Source: Deinococcus aerius (GTDB lineage Bacteria > Deinococcota > Deinococci > Deinococcales > Deinococcaceae). From it: a DNA stretch of 64,000 nucleotides. A model generated the notes under the pieces. The model was not told where the DNA came from. It saw only the letters and a program-made list of their open reading frames with translations, and searched no databases. This document shows positions 9,303 to 22,692 of this stretch, in pieces (the first letter of the stretch is position 1; the number at the start of each line of letters is the position of its first letter). The stretch spans positions 1 through 64,000 of the forward strand of contig NZ_BFAG01000009.1 of the NCBI RefSeq assembly GCF_002897375.1, written 5' to 3'. The translations under genes and the position numbers were made by a program.

Positions 9303-10490
9303 ATGGACATCGCCGAACGCTACATCCGCCTGGCCCACGCCATCGACGCCCACCGGGAGGGCTTCGTCGACGGGTACGGCGGGCCGCCCGAGTGGGCCGA
9401 CCGGACGCGGCGCGAGCCCCAGGAACTGCGCGCCGAGGCAGAGACCTTGCTAGAGGAGGTGGCGGGGGTGGAGGACACCGCGCGCCGCACCTTCCTGACC
9501 GTCCAGGCGCGGGCGCTGCACACCATGACCCGCCTGCTCTCCGGCGAGGCGTTGCCCTACGCCGACGAGGTGCGCGGCCTGTACGACATCGACCCCGTGC
9601 GGGCACACACGGCGGAACTGGAGGCGGCCCTGTCCGCTCTCGACGCCGCGCTGCCCGGCACGGGTTCCCTGGTCGAGCGCGAGGAGGCGCTGCGGGCACG
9701 GGTCGTGGTGCCCCGGGAAGACATCCTGCGCGTCGCGGAGCCGATTCTGGCCGCCCTGCGCGAGCGGACCCGCGAACGCTTCGGTTTGCCGGACGGCGAG
9801 AACTTCTCCATCGGCCTCGTCAACGACAAGCCCTGGTCGGGCTATAACTGGCCGCTGGGCAACCTGCAAAGCCGCATCGACATCAACACCGATCTTCCCG
9901 TCCTGCTGCCGAACCTGCCCGACCTCCTGGCCCACGAGGGCTATCCCGGCCACCACACCGAACACGCGACGAAGGAGGCGCGGCTCGTGCGGGGGCGGGG
10001 GTGGCTCGAACACAGTATCCAATTGCTCGGGGCGCCCGAGTGCGTGGTGAGCGAGGGGATCGCCGTGAACGCCCTGCGCGCCGTGATGGACCGTGAGGAG
10101 GTGGAGGCGTGGCTGACGGGCGAACTCGCCGGGGTGGCGGGCCTCGACCCGGAGGACGTGCGGGCGTATCTGGCGGCGAGCCGCGCCCGCGAGGGCCTGA
10201 AGGGGGTGAGCGGCACGGCGGCGCTGATGCTCCACGCGGACGGCAGGCCGCAGGCGGAGGTGCTGGAGTTCCTGACCCGGTACAGCGTGGCGAGTGAGGG
10301 GCGGGCCCGGCAGTCGCTCCGCTTTATCTCGCAGCCCAATTTCCGGGCGTACATCTTCACGTACAGCGTGGGCGGCGACCTGGTGAAGGGGTGGGTGGCC
10401 CGCAACGGCGCCGAGGGCTTCGCCCGCCTGCTCACCGAGCCCCTCACCCCGGGCGGGCTCCGCGAGGCGGTCGGGGCGGCCCATGCCTGA
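9303..10490 (+). CDS. DUF885-like zinc metallopeptidase
   Basis: A 395-residue protein of the DUF885-like family. It is mainly helical with a gluzincin-type motif [11 protein letters not shown] around residues 210-220 and a likely third ligand in the CVVSEGIAV segment. DUF885 proteins are proposed M3/M32-like carboxy- or oligopeptidases. No signal peptide is present, so a cytosolic role is expected. The start ATG is 7 nt after TATTCT (9290-9295). The last 8 nt overlap the start of the next gene (ATGCCTGA). Confidence 0.85.
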   Translation: MDIAERYIRLAHAIDAHREGFVDGYGGPPEWADRTRREPQELRAEAETLLEEVAGVEDTARRTFLTVQARALHTMTRLLSGEALPYADEVRGLYDIDPVRAHTAELEAALSALDAALPGTGSLVEREEALRARVVVPREDILRVAEPILAALRERTRERFGLPDGENFSIGLVNDKPWSGYNWPLGNLQSRIDINTDLPVLLPNLPDLLAHEGYPGHHTEHATKEARLVRGRGWLEHSIQLLGAPECVVSEGIAVNALRAVMDREEVEAWLTGELAGVAGLDPEDVRAYLAASRAREGLKGVSGTAALMLHADGRPQAEVLEFLTRYSVASEGRARQSLRFISQPNFRAYIFTYSVGGDLVKGWVARNGAEGFARLLTEPLTPGGLREAVGAAHA

Positions 10491-10761
10491 CCCGGTGGAC
10501 CTCCAGGCCCAGGTCGAACGCGAACGCTTTCCCGACGGCACCCGGGTCACCGTTCTGCCTGAGCCGGATGGACGGGTGTTCCGGCTCACCCGGGCGGAGG
10601 GTGGCGTGGAAATCCTGCTCACCGATGAGGCTGTTCGCATGTACGGCGAGGGCCCGTCCGTCGCCCTGGTGCTCGGGCGGCTGCGCGAATGGGCCGAGGG
10701 GGCGCTGCCCGCCGCCCAGGCCCCCGGCGTCTATGAGCGCCAGGTGTTCGTGGGGGATTGA
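10483..10761 (+). CDS. small conserved-looking protein, unknown function
   Basis: A 92-residue acidic protein with no membrane segment. Its ATG lies inside the last codons of the DUF885 gene (8-nt overlap), so it is probably co-translated with it. The sequence has a beta-rich first half ([17 protein letters not shown]) and a helix ([15 protein letters not shown]). No family is recognised. It ends 4 nt before the convergent oxidoreductase gene. Confidence 0.72.
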   Translation: MPDPVDLQAQVERERFPDGTRVTVLPEPDGRVFRLTRAEGGVEILLTDEAVRMYGEGPSVALVLGRLREWAEGALPAAQAPGVYERQVFVGD

Positions 10762-10765
10762 CCCG

Positions 10766-12199
10766 CTACAGCCGGAACACGTCCCGAAGCGCGGCCCGGG
10801 CGGCCCAGTAGCCGGACATGCCGTGGATGCCCCCGCCCGGCGGTGTCGCGCTGCTGCAAAGGTAGACGCCGGGCACGGGCGTGCGGTACGGGGTGGGGGA
10901 GGGGACGGGCCGCGCGAGCAGGCCCCACAGGTCGCCCCGCCCGCCGTTCACGTCCCCGCCCTGGAAGACGGGGCTGAGGGCCTGAAGCTGCCGCGCATTC
11001 GTGACATGCCGCGCCAGCACGAGGTCGCGGAAGCCCGGCGCCGCCCGCTCGACCTGCGCCTCGATGGTTTCCGCGTAGCCGTCTGGTGTTCCCGGCGGAA
11101 CGTGGGCGTAGGCCCAGAAGGTGTGTTGTCCTTGCGGAGCCCGGGAGGGATCGAACAGGGTGTGCTGCGCCGCCAGCACGTAGGGCCGCTCGGGGGCAAC
11201 TCCCCGCGCCACCTCCGCCTCAGCGCGGGTGATGTCCTCCAGCGTGCCGCCCAGATGCACCGTCCCCGCCCGGCGCAGGGAGGGATCAAGCCAGGGGACG
11301 GGGCCGCTAAGCGCGTAGTCGAGTTTGAGCAGGCCGGGGCCGTAGCGGTAGCGGTGCAGCCAGGCGCGGTAGCCCGGCGTCCCCCAGTCCCCCAGCAGGC
11401 CCAGCAGCACCCCCGGGCTGGAATCCACCAGGACGGCGCGGGCGGCGGGAAGGTCCCGGGGCGAGCGCACCTCCACCCCCGTCTCGATCTCCCCGCCCAG
11501 AAAGCGCAGGTAGGCGGCCAGCGCGTCCGCGAGCGCCTGCGCCCCGCCCCGCGGAAAGGGCCAGTGGGCGGCGTGGGCGAGGGTGCCCAGCACGAGCGCC
11601 GCCGCCCCGCTGCCGGGGGTGGAGAGGGGCAGGTTCGCATGGGCCGCCAGCCCCGCCCACGCCGCCCGGGCCTCCGGCGTTCGCAGCAGCCGGGCGCTCA
11701 GCGTCGCTGGGGGAACGCCCCTGATCCCGAATCGCGCCAGCGTCAGCGGGTGCCGGGGCAGGCGGGGCAGGGGCCGCAGCACGTCGTCGAGCAGGCCGCG
11801 CCAGTGGGCCACGAGGGGGCCGAAGAGCGCGTGCCACGCCGCCCCGTCCCGCCCGAAGCTCCGCGCCGTCTCGTCCAGGTCCCGCTCCACGACCACGCCT
11901 GTCCCGTCCGGCAGCACGTGGCCGAAGGGGGCGCCCGGCCGCACCCACGTCAGCCCGAAGGCGTGGAGCGGCCAGTCCCGCAGGGCGGGCGACGCGAACC
12001 CCAGGGGGTGAATCGCGCTCCCCACATCGTGGACGAAGCCCGGCAGGGTGAGTTCGGCGCTGCTCAGCCCCCCGCCGATCTGGTCTCGGCGCTCCAGCAC
12101 GCGGACATGGAGTCCCGCCCGCGCGAGGGTGACGGCGGCGGCCAGACCGTTGGGCCCCGCGCCCACAATGACGGCGTCCGGGAGGCGGGGGGAAGGCAT
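10766..12199 (-). CDS. phytoene desaturase-like FAD oxidoreductase
   Basis: A 477-residue flavoprotein of the phytoene dehydrogenase/PYROXD2-like family. The N-terminal dinucleotide fold [20 protein letters not shown] is followed by ERRDQIGGG, and the C terminus [21 protein letters not shown] is the usual FAD-closing motif. Members act on carotenoids or other lipids, but the substrate here is not determined. No carotenoid genes are adjacent. The start ATG is 6 nt after a CACTCT box on the minus strand. Upstream lies the hairpin-rich non-coding region. Confidence 0.87.
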   Translation of the reverse strand: MPSPRLPDAVIVGAGPNGLAAAVTLARAGLHVRVLERRDQIGGGLSSAELTLPGFVHDVGSAIHPLGFASPALRDWPLHAFGLTWVRPGAPFGHVLPDGTGVVVERDLDETARSFGRDGAAWHALFGPLVAHWRGLLDDVLRPLPRLPRHPLTLARFGIRGVPPATLSARLLRTPEARAAWAGLAAHANLPLSTPGSGAAALVLGTLAHAAHWPFPRGGAQALADALAAYLRFLGGEIETGVEVRSPRDLPAARAVLVDSSPGVLLGLLGDWGTPGYRAWLHRYRYGPGLLKLDYALSGPVPWLDPSLRRAGTVHLGGTLEDITRAEAEVARGVAPERPYVLAAQHTLFDPSRAPQGQHTFWAYAHVPPGTPDGYAETIEAQVERAAPGFRDLVLARHVTNARQLQALSPVFQGGDVNGGRGDLWGLLARPVPSPTPYRTPVPGVYLCSSATPPGGGIHGMSGYWAARAALRDVFRL

Positions 12200-12216
12200 G
12201 GGGGTAGAGTGACATA

Positions 12217-12467
12217 CCCACGGATAAATCCGTTGGGCTCCTCAGGACACGCTTGTGGCAATCCACTACGTTCTGTCCTGATGGGCCTGCCCGGCCCGAT
12301 ATGCCCCGAGAGGCATGGGAAATTCGTGCAAGCACGTCGGGTAGCACTTTCAGCCGACTCCGATTCGTTTCCCACCCCCATTCTAACAGGCTTCAGCTTC
12401 CGCTTGGCCGTCCTGCGGACGGCCTGAGCTATCCACCCCAGGTTAAAACCCTGGGCTTTCCGCCCAG
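12217..12467. other. hairpin-dense non-coding region, possible structured RNA or IS200/IS605 remnant
   Basis: The 443-nt gap 12200-12642 has no convincing gene but at least seven inverted repeats: 12217-12237 (ACGGAT/ATCCGT inside CCC/GGG with one bulge), 12242-12281 (TCAGGACA/TGTCCTGA enclosing GTGG/CCAC), 12301-12316, 12325-12336, 12406-12424 (GGCCGTCC/GGACGGCC), 12437-12455 (CCCAGG/CCTGGG) and 12451-12467 (CTGGGC/GCCCAG, then CCCCTTTTCTG). The last two share bases and exclude each other. Such an array suits a non-coding RNA or the end of a tnpB-type element. Confidence 0.5.
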
Positions 12468-12629
12468 CCCCTTTTCTGTAAGCGGTTTTGTCTTTGCTTC
12501 CCGCGGAGTCCCGACGGGTTAACTCCCGGATAGTGCTTGGATAAACTTCTTTCCGTAACGCTGGACCTCGAGGCCGACGCGTGGGCAGGGCCTCCTGCCC
12601 TCTCCCCGCATCTCCCGGTCCCCCGGCGC

Positions 12630-12635
12630 TAGACT
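12630..12635 (+). promoter_or_regulatory. rqkA leaderless -10 box
   Basis: TAGACT ends 7 nt before the ATG at 12643, with no Shine-Dalgarno sequence between them. No DdrO-type radiation/desiccation response motif was seen nearby. Confidence 0.5.
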
Positions 12636-12642
12636 CCCCCCA

Positions 12643-14592
<1,950 letters not shown>

Positions 14593-14644
14593 CAGCTATC
14601 CGGGAAGAGGTGTACACGCCGCCTCCTGGCCCCTGTGGCGAGTT

Positions 14645-15475
14645 CTATACGGCGCGCCACCTCGCATACAGCGCCCCCGTGACCAGCAGCAGCAGGGCGG
14701 TGACGCCCAGGATCGCCGCCCACCCTTCCGGTCGCGGCGCCAGCAGGAGACGGTCGGGCGCATGTGCCGTGACAAACGCCTGAACGAGCCCGAGCGGGAG
14801 ATTGTCGCGGTTCAGCAGGTCCGGCACCGGCGTGTATTCGAACGACAGGCGGCGCACGAAGGGGTCGAACTCGAAGCCGAGCAGCGCCAGGCTCGCCACG
14901 CTGGAGATCAGGGCGGCGAGCGCGGACGGCAGCAGCCGGGCCAGGCTGGCCGCGCACAGGAGCACCGCCGCGCCGCGCAGCCACACCAGGAGGGTGCCCA
15001 GCCAGAATTGCCCCATCACCTGCTCGCCGCTCCACCAGGTGAAGGACAAGGCGCCGCGCGTACTCACCAGGGCCGCGCCGAGCAGCACCGTGACGGTCAC
15101 GGCCAGCAGGCCGAAGCCCAGGCGCGTGACCAGCACGCGCGGGGCGCTGAGGGGTTGAAGCTGTAAAAAGGCCATTCCGCTGTTCAGACGACTGCCGAAC
15201 AGCGCGCCCACCAGCGTCGCCAGAAGGGGCGCCCACCAGTCCAGCCAGCGGCCCGCGAACACGGCGGAGACCAGGCACGAGGAAGGCCGGTCTTTCAGCA
15301 GGCCCGCCCAGAACTCGCAACGCGTGCCGCTGACCCAGGGGCCGAGCTCACGCGCGGACGCGAAGGGGGGCGTCCCCGGCAGAACCCGCGCGCCGTATCC
15401 CAGACCCAACGCCAGCGCCAAGGCGAGCAGCAGGGCCAGGGGCACCCGGGCGTTCCGCCACGCCAGCCAGGTCAC
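14645..15475 (-). CDS. ABC transporter permease
   Basis: A 276-residue membrane protein with about six hydrophobic helices: 11-28, a pair near 80-130, LLAVTVTVLLGAAL, LLVWLRGAAVLLCAASL, ALAALISSVASLALLG and the C-terminal ILGVTALLLLVTGAL. It is the permease of the ABC-2-like system whose ATPase lies immediately upstream, and the start ATG overlaps the ATPase stop by 4 nt (ATGA). The substrate is unknown. In comparable GntR(YtrA)-ABC operons, export of envelope-active compounds is suspected. Confidence 0.85.
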   Translation of the reverse strand: MTWLAWRNARVPLALLLALALALGLGYGARVLPGTPPFASARELGPWVSGTRCEFWAGLLKDRPSSCLVSAVFAGRWLDWWAPLLATLVGALFGSRLNSGMAFLQLQPLSAPRVLVTRLGFGLLAVTVTVLLGAALVSTRGALSFTWWSGEQVMGQFWLGTLLVWLRGAAVLLCAASLARLLPSALAALISSVASLALLGFEFDPFVRRLSFEYTPVPDLLNRDNLPLGLVQAFVTAHAPDRLLLAPRPEGWAAILGVTALLLLVTGALYARWRAV

Positions 15476-16365
15476 GCCGCACCGCCCAGCAGGTCGGCAT
15501 ACACCTCGGCGAGGGGCCGCGGCCTGACCTGCACGTCAACGGGACGCGCGGCGGCGATGGCGGCGAGGACGGCCTCGCGCGCCCCCCGGACCTGCAGGGT
15601 GAGCGTGCGGCCCTGCACGTCGAGGCGTTCCACGCCCGCCACGCTTTCCAGGTGCCGCAGGGTTCCGGCGGGCAGCACGTCCGGCAGGATCGCCTGCACG
15701 ACCGCATGCTGGGCGCGCAACTCGTCGAGGTCGGCTTCGAGAACGACCCGGCCCTCCTTCAGGAACGCGGCCCGGTCCGCGAGCCCCTCGACCTCGGGGA
15801 GGACATGCGAGCTGAGGAGGACGGCGTACCCCTCGGCGGCGTGGGCGGCCAGCAACCCGGCGAGCCGTTCGCGGTGTTCGGGATCGAGGCCGTTGGTGGG
15901 TTCGTCCAGCAGCAGGAGCTGGCAGCCGCTGCCGAAGGCGTAGGCGACGGCCAACCCCATGCGCTGGCCGGTGCTGAGCTTCCCGGCGGGTTGATCGAGC
16001 GGCACGTGCAGCGCCCCCGCGGTGGCGAGCGCCATCGCCCGGTTCCAGGTCCCATAGACGCGCTCCCCGAAGGCAAAGTGGGTGCGGGCCGTCTCGCCGG
16101 GCATCACGGTGCCCCCGGTGGGGACCAGCGCGGCGCGTTGCCGGACCAGCAGGCCGCCCGCGCCGGGGGGCAGGTCGAGAACCTCGATAACTCCCCGCGC
16201 GCCGGGATGCAGGCCGAGGACCGCCCGCATCAGGGTGCTTTTCCCGCTGCCATTCTGGCCCAGCAGGGCGGTGATCGAGCCGGGGGGAACCTGGAGATCG
16301 GCGCCCCGCAGGACCTCGCGCCGCCCGTGGCGGGCGTGGAGGTCTCTGACCCGGAGCGCGTTCAC
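15472..16365 (-). CDS. ABC transporter ATP-binding protein
   Basis: A 297-residue ATPase with Walker A GQNGSGKST, a signature loop LSTGQ (a variant of LSGGQ), Walker B LLLLDEPT and an H-loop SSHVLPE. The C-terminal 80 residues form the extra domain seen in ABC-2 type exporters. It overlaps both neighbours by 4 nt (ATGA), so GntR, ATPase and permease form one coupled operon read leftward. Substrate unknown. Confidence 0.92.
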   Translation of the reverse strand: MNALRVRDLHARHGRREVLRGADLQVPPGSITALLGQNGSGKSTLMRAVLGLHPGARGVIEVLDLPPGAGGLLVRQRAALVPTGGTVMPGETARTHFAFGERVYGTWNRAMALATAGALHVPLDQPAGKLSTGQRMGLAVAYAFGSGCQLLLLDEPTNGLDPEHRERLAGLLAAHAAEGYAVLLSSHVLPEVEGLADRAAFLKEGRVVLEADLDELRAQHAVVQAILPDVLPAGTLRHLESVAGVERLDVQGRTLTLQVRGAREAVLAAIAAARPVDVQVRPRPLAEVYADLLGGAA

Positions 16366-16796
16366 CGGGCCTCCCGGCCGAGTCCCTGGATGACCTGGGC
16401 GACGTTCGCCTGCACGTCCGCTGGGGACATCCCGCTGGCGAAGAGGCGGTGCAGGATGTCCCGCAACTCCTCCAGGAGGCCTTCCTGGGACTCGGCCCGG
16501 GCAAGGGACTGCTTCGCCTGGGGACTGACCGTGGTTCCCGCGCCAGCCCGGCTTTCGATCAGGCCGCCGCGTTGAAGTTCGGCGTACGCACGGGTGATGG
16601 TGCTGGGCGCGAGACGCAGTTCGCTGGCGAGCGCGCGGACAGTAGGCAGCCCATCCCCTGGCCGCAGCGTGCCGCGTTGCACGGCTCGGGTCAGCGCCTG
16701 GCGCACCTGCAGGTAGATGGGCACACCACTGTGCGGGTCGATCTGGCCGCCCAGCCAGTGGAGGAGCCCAGCCTCACCGTTGTTCTCTTGTAGCAT
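16362..16796 (-). CDS. GntR family regulator, YtrA type
   Basis: A 144-residue regulator. A short N-terminal lead (DPHSGVPIYLQV) precedes the GntR winged helix: LTRAVQRGTLRPGDGLPTVR, LRLAPSTITRAYAELQRGG. The C-terminal tail is short and helical with no large effector domain, as in YtrA-type members that control linked ABC genes. The ATG at 16796 gives the usual distance to the HTH. This codon lies inside a large dyad (16780-16818), which points to autoregulation. First gene of the cassette. Confidence 0.87.
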   Translation of the reverse strand: MLQENNGEAGLLHWLGGQIDPHSGVPIYLQVRQALTRAVQRGTLRPGDGLPTVRALASELRLAPSTITRAYAELQRGGLIESRAGAGTTVSPQAKQSLARAESQEGLLEELRDILHRLFASGMSPADVQANVAQVIQGLGREAR

Positions 16797-16835
16797 ATAT
16801 TCATTACATTGGAACAAGAGGGGAGATAAGTCAAG
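16780..16835 (-). promoter_or_regulatory. GntR operon promoter with composite dyad operator
   Basis: A symmetric element TTGTTC-N3-TGTA-N13-TACA-N3-GAACAA spans 16780-16818 and is centred on 16799, over the gntR start codon. On the minus strand TTGACT (16830-16835) is a good -35, with a weak CAATGT -10 after 17 nt. Occupation of the dyad would block transcription of the whole operon. The sequence is AT-rich compared with its surroundings. Confidence 0.6.
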
Positions 16836-16837
16836 AT

Positions 16838-16870
16838 GCCCCGTCTCGACCTGCTCATGCCCTCCTGACG
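16838..16870 (+). repeat. rqkA 3'-end direct repeat, copy 2
   Basis: A second copy of the rqkA C-terminal coding end ([10 protein letters not shown] and stop in frame). It begins 3 nt beyond the -35 box of the gntR promoter. See 14561-14593. Confidence 0.9.
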
Positions 16871-17023
16871 GTCGGCCCGGCATGTCAGGAGTCAGGGAGG
16901 AAGGACTGCCCCCGGTCGCCCATAGAATCCATCTTCCCCTGACCTTCCCTCATCATTTCCGGGCGTAGACTTCGGTTCAGGACGCCGCCGACCAGCTCCG
17001 TCCACGCCACGGAGGAAAAGATC

Positions 17024-17335
17024 ATGCCCAACATCGGACCCGGTGAACTGCTCGTCATCCTGCTCATCGCGCTGCTCGTCTTCGGTCCCAAGAAGCTCCC
17101 CGAACTCGGCAAGAGCCTGGGCGCGGGTATCCGCGAGTTCCGCAAGGGCACTCAGGGCCTCAAGGAGGAGCTGGAGGGCAGCTTCCGCGAGACACCCGGC
17201 CCCGCGCCCGTCCAGACGGTCGTGGCGCAGGCCGTCGTCCCGCCGGTCACCCCGGCCCATGCCACCCCGGTGACCCCCCAGGCCGTCACGCCCCAGAGCG
17301 TCACCCCGGCCGCGGACGAGCCCCCGCGTTCCTGA
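17024..17335 (+). CDS. tatA: twin-arginine translocase subunit TatA
   Basis: A 103-residue TatA/E protein that forms the Tat protein-export pore. It has a single N-terminal membrane helix (IGPGELLVILLIALLVFGPKK in part), the FGPKKLPELGK hinge, an amphipathic helix (SLGAGIREFRKGTQGLKEEL) and a Pro/Thr/Val-rich disordered tail. GGAGGAAAAG lies just upstream. A TAGACT box is at 16966-16971. A hairpin terminator follows. The PhoX-like protein at 2325-4031 is a likely client. tatC is not in the window. Confidence 0.95.
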   Translation: MPNIGPGELLVILLIALLVFGPKKLPELGKSLGAGIREFRKGTQGLKEELEGSFRETPGPAPVQTVVAQAVVPPVTPAHATPVTPQAVTPQSVTPAADEPPRS

Positions 17336-17349
17336 CCCCTCTGCCCCGC

Positions 17350-17378
17350 GCCGCCTCCTGACCCGGGGCGGCCTTTTT
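17350..17378 (+). terminator. tatA intrinsic terminator
   Basis: GCCGCC (17350-17355) pairs with GGCGGC (17367-17372) and is followed by CTTTTTCT. Confidence 0.75.
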
Positions 17379-17438
17379 CTGGCCCGGGCGTGCGGTTTTG
17401 CGTCCCGGCCCCCGGGGAGGGGCTGCTAGATTGGCCCG

Positions 17439-18295
17439 GTGACTCAGGAACGTGTGGCGCTTCTCACCGACAGTACGGCCGACCTTCGGGCGGGGGAGGC
17501 GGAGGCGCTGGGCGCCCTCGTCGTGCCGCTCACGCTGGAGGTGGACGGCGCGGTGTACAGCGATCCCGGCACGCGGGTGCGCCCCGGCCTGGAGGTGATG
17601 ACGGGGGAGGCCCTGCGCGCCCGGATGCTCGCGGGTTCGGCCCCGCGCACCAGCCAGGGCACCCCCGACGACTTCGCCCGCCACTACGACCTCGCCCTGT
17701 CGAGGGCCGACCGGGCCCTGTGCCTGCCGGTCGCCTCGAACCTCAGCGGCACCTTCGCCTCGGCGGTGGCGGCGGCGCAGGCCTTCGCGGGGCGGGTGCG
17801 GGTGGCCGATGCCCGGGCGGTCAGCGTGGGGCTGGGGGCGGCGGTGCGGCAGGCCCGGGCCTGGCTGGACGCGGAGCGCGGCCCCGAGGAGGTGGCGGCG
17901 GCGATCACGGGGTACGGGGAGCGGGTCTTCCTGCGGATCGTGCCCCAGGACCTGCGCTGGCTCGTCGCAGGGGGGCGGCTCTCGCGGGTGGCGGGGACGG
18001 CCGCGCGGGTCCTGAACGTCCGCCCCGTCATCGACGTGCGCGGCGGGCGGGTGGAGCCTATCGCCCGCGTGCGCGGCTTCCACGCGGCGCTGCGCGAGAT
18101 CGTCCGCGCCTTCCCCGCCGACCTGGAGGCGACCGTCCTGCACGCCGGGAACCCGGAGGATGCCCGCTTCCTCGCCGGGGAACTCGCCCTGCGGAACATC
18201 CGCGTGAGGGACACGCGCGAGGTCGGGGCCGTCCTGCTCGTCCACGCGGGGCCGGGGACCGTCGGCCTGGCGGGCACCCCGGCGGTGGTCCGCTG

Positions 18296-18296
<1 letters not shown>
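17439..18296 (+). CDS. DegV family fatty-acid-binding protein
   Basis: A 285-residue DegV-fold protein. Characterised relatives (FakB) present fatty acids to a kinase. The N-terminal LLTDSTADL and [13 protein letters not shown] motifs, [15 protein letters not shown] and [10 protein letters not shown] blocks are present, and the C-terminal domain ends with [10 protein letters not shown], the typical DegV ending. It starts with GTG 6 nt after TAGATT (17427-17432), leaderless. Its stop overlaps the comM start (TGATG), though a functional link is not obvious. Confidence 0.93.
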
Positions 18297-19795
<1,499 letters not shown>

Positions 19796-19798
19796 GGA

Positions 19799-20035
19799 TC
19801 ATCCCCGTCCGCCGTTTCCCTCCTCCTCGCGCAGGCCCTCGGGGTCGAGCACGGCGGGCACCGCGCTGGCATTCGCGTTGGCGATGGCGGGGAGCGCCAC
19901 CTTGGTGTCCCCGTCGTCGCCGCGCGGGTCCTCGCCCGCCCCCGGGGGGTTCTCCAGGTTCCCGCCCTCCTGCTCGACCTCCTCGACACTGCGGCCCAGC
20001 GGGGTGTCGCCGTAGCGGTTTTCACTGTCGGTCAT
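19799..20035 (-). CDS. small acidic protein, tandem paralogue A
   Basis: A 78-residue acidic, Gly/Asn-rich protein with no membrane segment. Its first 21 residues ([20 protein letters not shown], then EQ) are nearly identical to the gene at 20139, and both genes share similar upstream DNA, so this is a tandem duplication. Only the N-terminal block is conserved between the copies, and the rest looks disordered. No known family is recognised. The start is 5 nt after a CAAACT box. Confidence 0.75.
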   Translation of the reverse strand: MTDSENRYGDTPLGRSVEEVEQEGGNLENPPGAGEDPRGDDGDTKVALPAIANANASAVPAVLDPEGLREEEGNGGRG

Positions 20036-20138
20036 GGTCCAGTTTGTGCCCGGTCAGGAGGCCATGACATGAGGCCCGGCTTGCCCGGACCTTCACCACG
20101 GGGGCGAGCCTGTCCCGCCCGTCCCACTCCGGGGTGGG

Positions 20139-20420
20139 TTACCCGTTCTCCTCGGTGCTGTCGCGGTTCTCGCGGGCGGTGCCGTCATCCGCGTCGCCGC
20201 CGCGGTCCGTGACCCTGCCCCCGTCCGTGACGGCGGGGATCATGCCGGTGCCCGCCGGGCCACTCAGCACCGGGGGGACCGGAACTCCGGCGAGGGCGTC
20301 GTCGTCGCGCACCTGCTCGCCGGGCACAGGAGAATTCACCCGGTTGGTGTTGTCCTGCTCGACTTCCTCCACGCTGCGGCCCAGGGGAGCGTCACCGTAC
20401 CGGTTGTCGGGGTCGGTCAT
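20139..20420 (-). CDS. small acidic protein, tandem paralogue B
   Basis: A 93-residue paralogue of the preceding gene: [20 protein letters not shown] followed by a disordered Asp/Gly/Pro-rich tail. The conserved [17 protein letters not shown] block is presumably the functional part. The start codon is 5 nt after CACACT on the minus strand. It may be a stress-related hydrophilic protein, but nothing in the sequence proves a role. Confidence 0.75.
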   Translation of the reverse strand: MTDPDNRYGDAPLGRSVEEVEQDNTNRVNSPVPGEQVRDDDALAGVPVPPVLSGPAGTGMIPAVTDGGRVTDRGGDADDGTARENRDSTEENG

Positions 20421-20530
20421 GTGTCAGTGTGTGTCCCCGCCCGGTCGCCGGGTGTGAGGCCGGGCTTGCGCGGGCCTTCATGCGCCCCCGCTCTCCCGCT
20501 ATGCTGCCCCACAGTGAGGAGAATCAAGCG

Positions 20531-21425
20531 ATGAGTGACCGCGTACTGTCGGCCCTGAAGGGTCTGGGAATCGAGGGGGCGCCCACGGCCACCCTGGAGC
20601 GCGAGGGGGCCTTTTTCGCCCTGCTCGAAGGGGTGCTGGTGTACCAGGACGAGCAGGGGACCCGCCGGGTGACCCTGCGCGACCTCACCCGCATCCACAG
20701 CGACCAGGCCGGGCTGCTGCGGGTGGAGACGCCCGCCGGGACGGCCCTGACCGCCAGCCTGCTGGGCTTTGACCCGGGGCGCGTGCAGGCGTTTTTCGCG
20801 GGGGTCCGCGACGCCACCGCCCGCGCCAAGAACCTGCCCGTCGCGCCGCTGCCCACCCCCGGGGGGCAGAAGACCTTCGGCAGCGCCGCCAAGTCGGCCC
20901 CGTCCCCGAAGCCCACCCCCGGCCCCTCCGGCGGCTCGCCCCGCGACGCGGCTCCCGTGGCCGCCCCCGCGCCGGAGGAACGCCCCCCCCGCAGCCCGGA
21001 GCCGCAGCCCGCTCCCGAGCGCCAGGAGAAGGCGCGGGAGGTCCGGGTCATCGCGGCCACGCCGCCCCCGGTCACCATCCCCGCCGCGTCCGCCGAGGGG
21101 AAGCTGGAGCCCAAGGCCCCGTCGGAAGCCCCTCCCGCCGCGCCCGTCCCGGCGACACCCGCCGCAAAACCGAGGCCTCTTCCCCCCACCTTGGTGGAGC
21201 GGGCGAACGCGGTGGGCGGGCTGGCGGGCCGCCTGCAAGTCCTGGCGGTCATCCTGGGCCTGGCGGCGGTCGGGCTGGCCGTGTTCCAGTTCCTGGGCGG
21301 GGAACTCCTGAACGGCATGTGGACCCTGATCGCCGGGGGCGTGAGCTGCATCGCGCTCCTCGCCTTCGCGGACGTGACCCGCCTGATCGCGGCGCTCGCC
21401 CAGGCGGTCGCGGGGACACGGGCCG

Positions 21426-21442
<17 letters not shown>
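20531..21442 (+). CDS. membrane protein with N-terminal beta domain and Pro-rich linker
   Basis: A 303-residue protein of unknown function in three parts. Residues 1-95 look like a compact beta-rich, PH-like domain ([20 protein letters not shown]). Residues 100-235 are a Pro/Ala-rich flexible linker. Residues 240-295 carry two membrane helices ([40 protein letters not shown]). GAGGAG lies 11 nt upstream of the ATG. The 3' end overlaps lysK by 17 nt. A cytoplasmic domain tethered to the membrane is inferred. Confidence 0.75.
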
Positions 21443-22508
<1,066 letters not shown>

Positions 22509-22692
22509 GGACAAGCTCAGGCTGAACCCCTCTTGCCCCTCGGCTGGGCGGGGATAAGGTGGGGGCCGGAGGAGGCCGGGAGGCCCGGTGCCCCCGGCCT
22601 CGCCCCTGCCGTCAGTCCCAACGCCCAGCCGGGCCGCCCAGAAGAGGACGGCGTTCCGGCCCATCACGCTGCGCCACATCCCCCGGAGACCC

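Noticed and set aside
12425..12445. tRNA-like string (GGATAGCTCAGG on the minus strand)
   Set aside because: No T-arm, anticodon stem or acceptor stem could be formed around it.
12200..12642. firm call of a tnpB pseudogene
   Set aside because: The readable minus-strand frame has none of the TnpB catalytic motifs, so it is only listed as a possible remnant.
12600..12642. DdrO radiation/desiccation response motif upstream of rqkA
   Set aside because: No palindromic TTATG-type motif is present here, and none was noticed upstream of other genes in the window.
17390..18295. N-terminal extension of comM
   Set aside because: It overlaps degV in another frame. The ATG at 18296 gives the full conserved protein.
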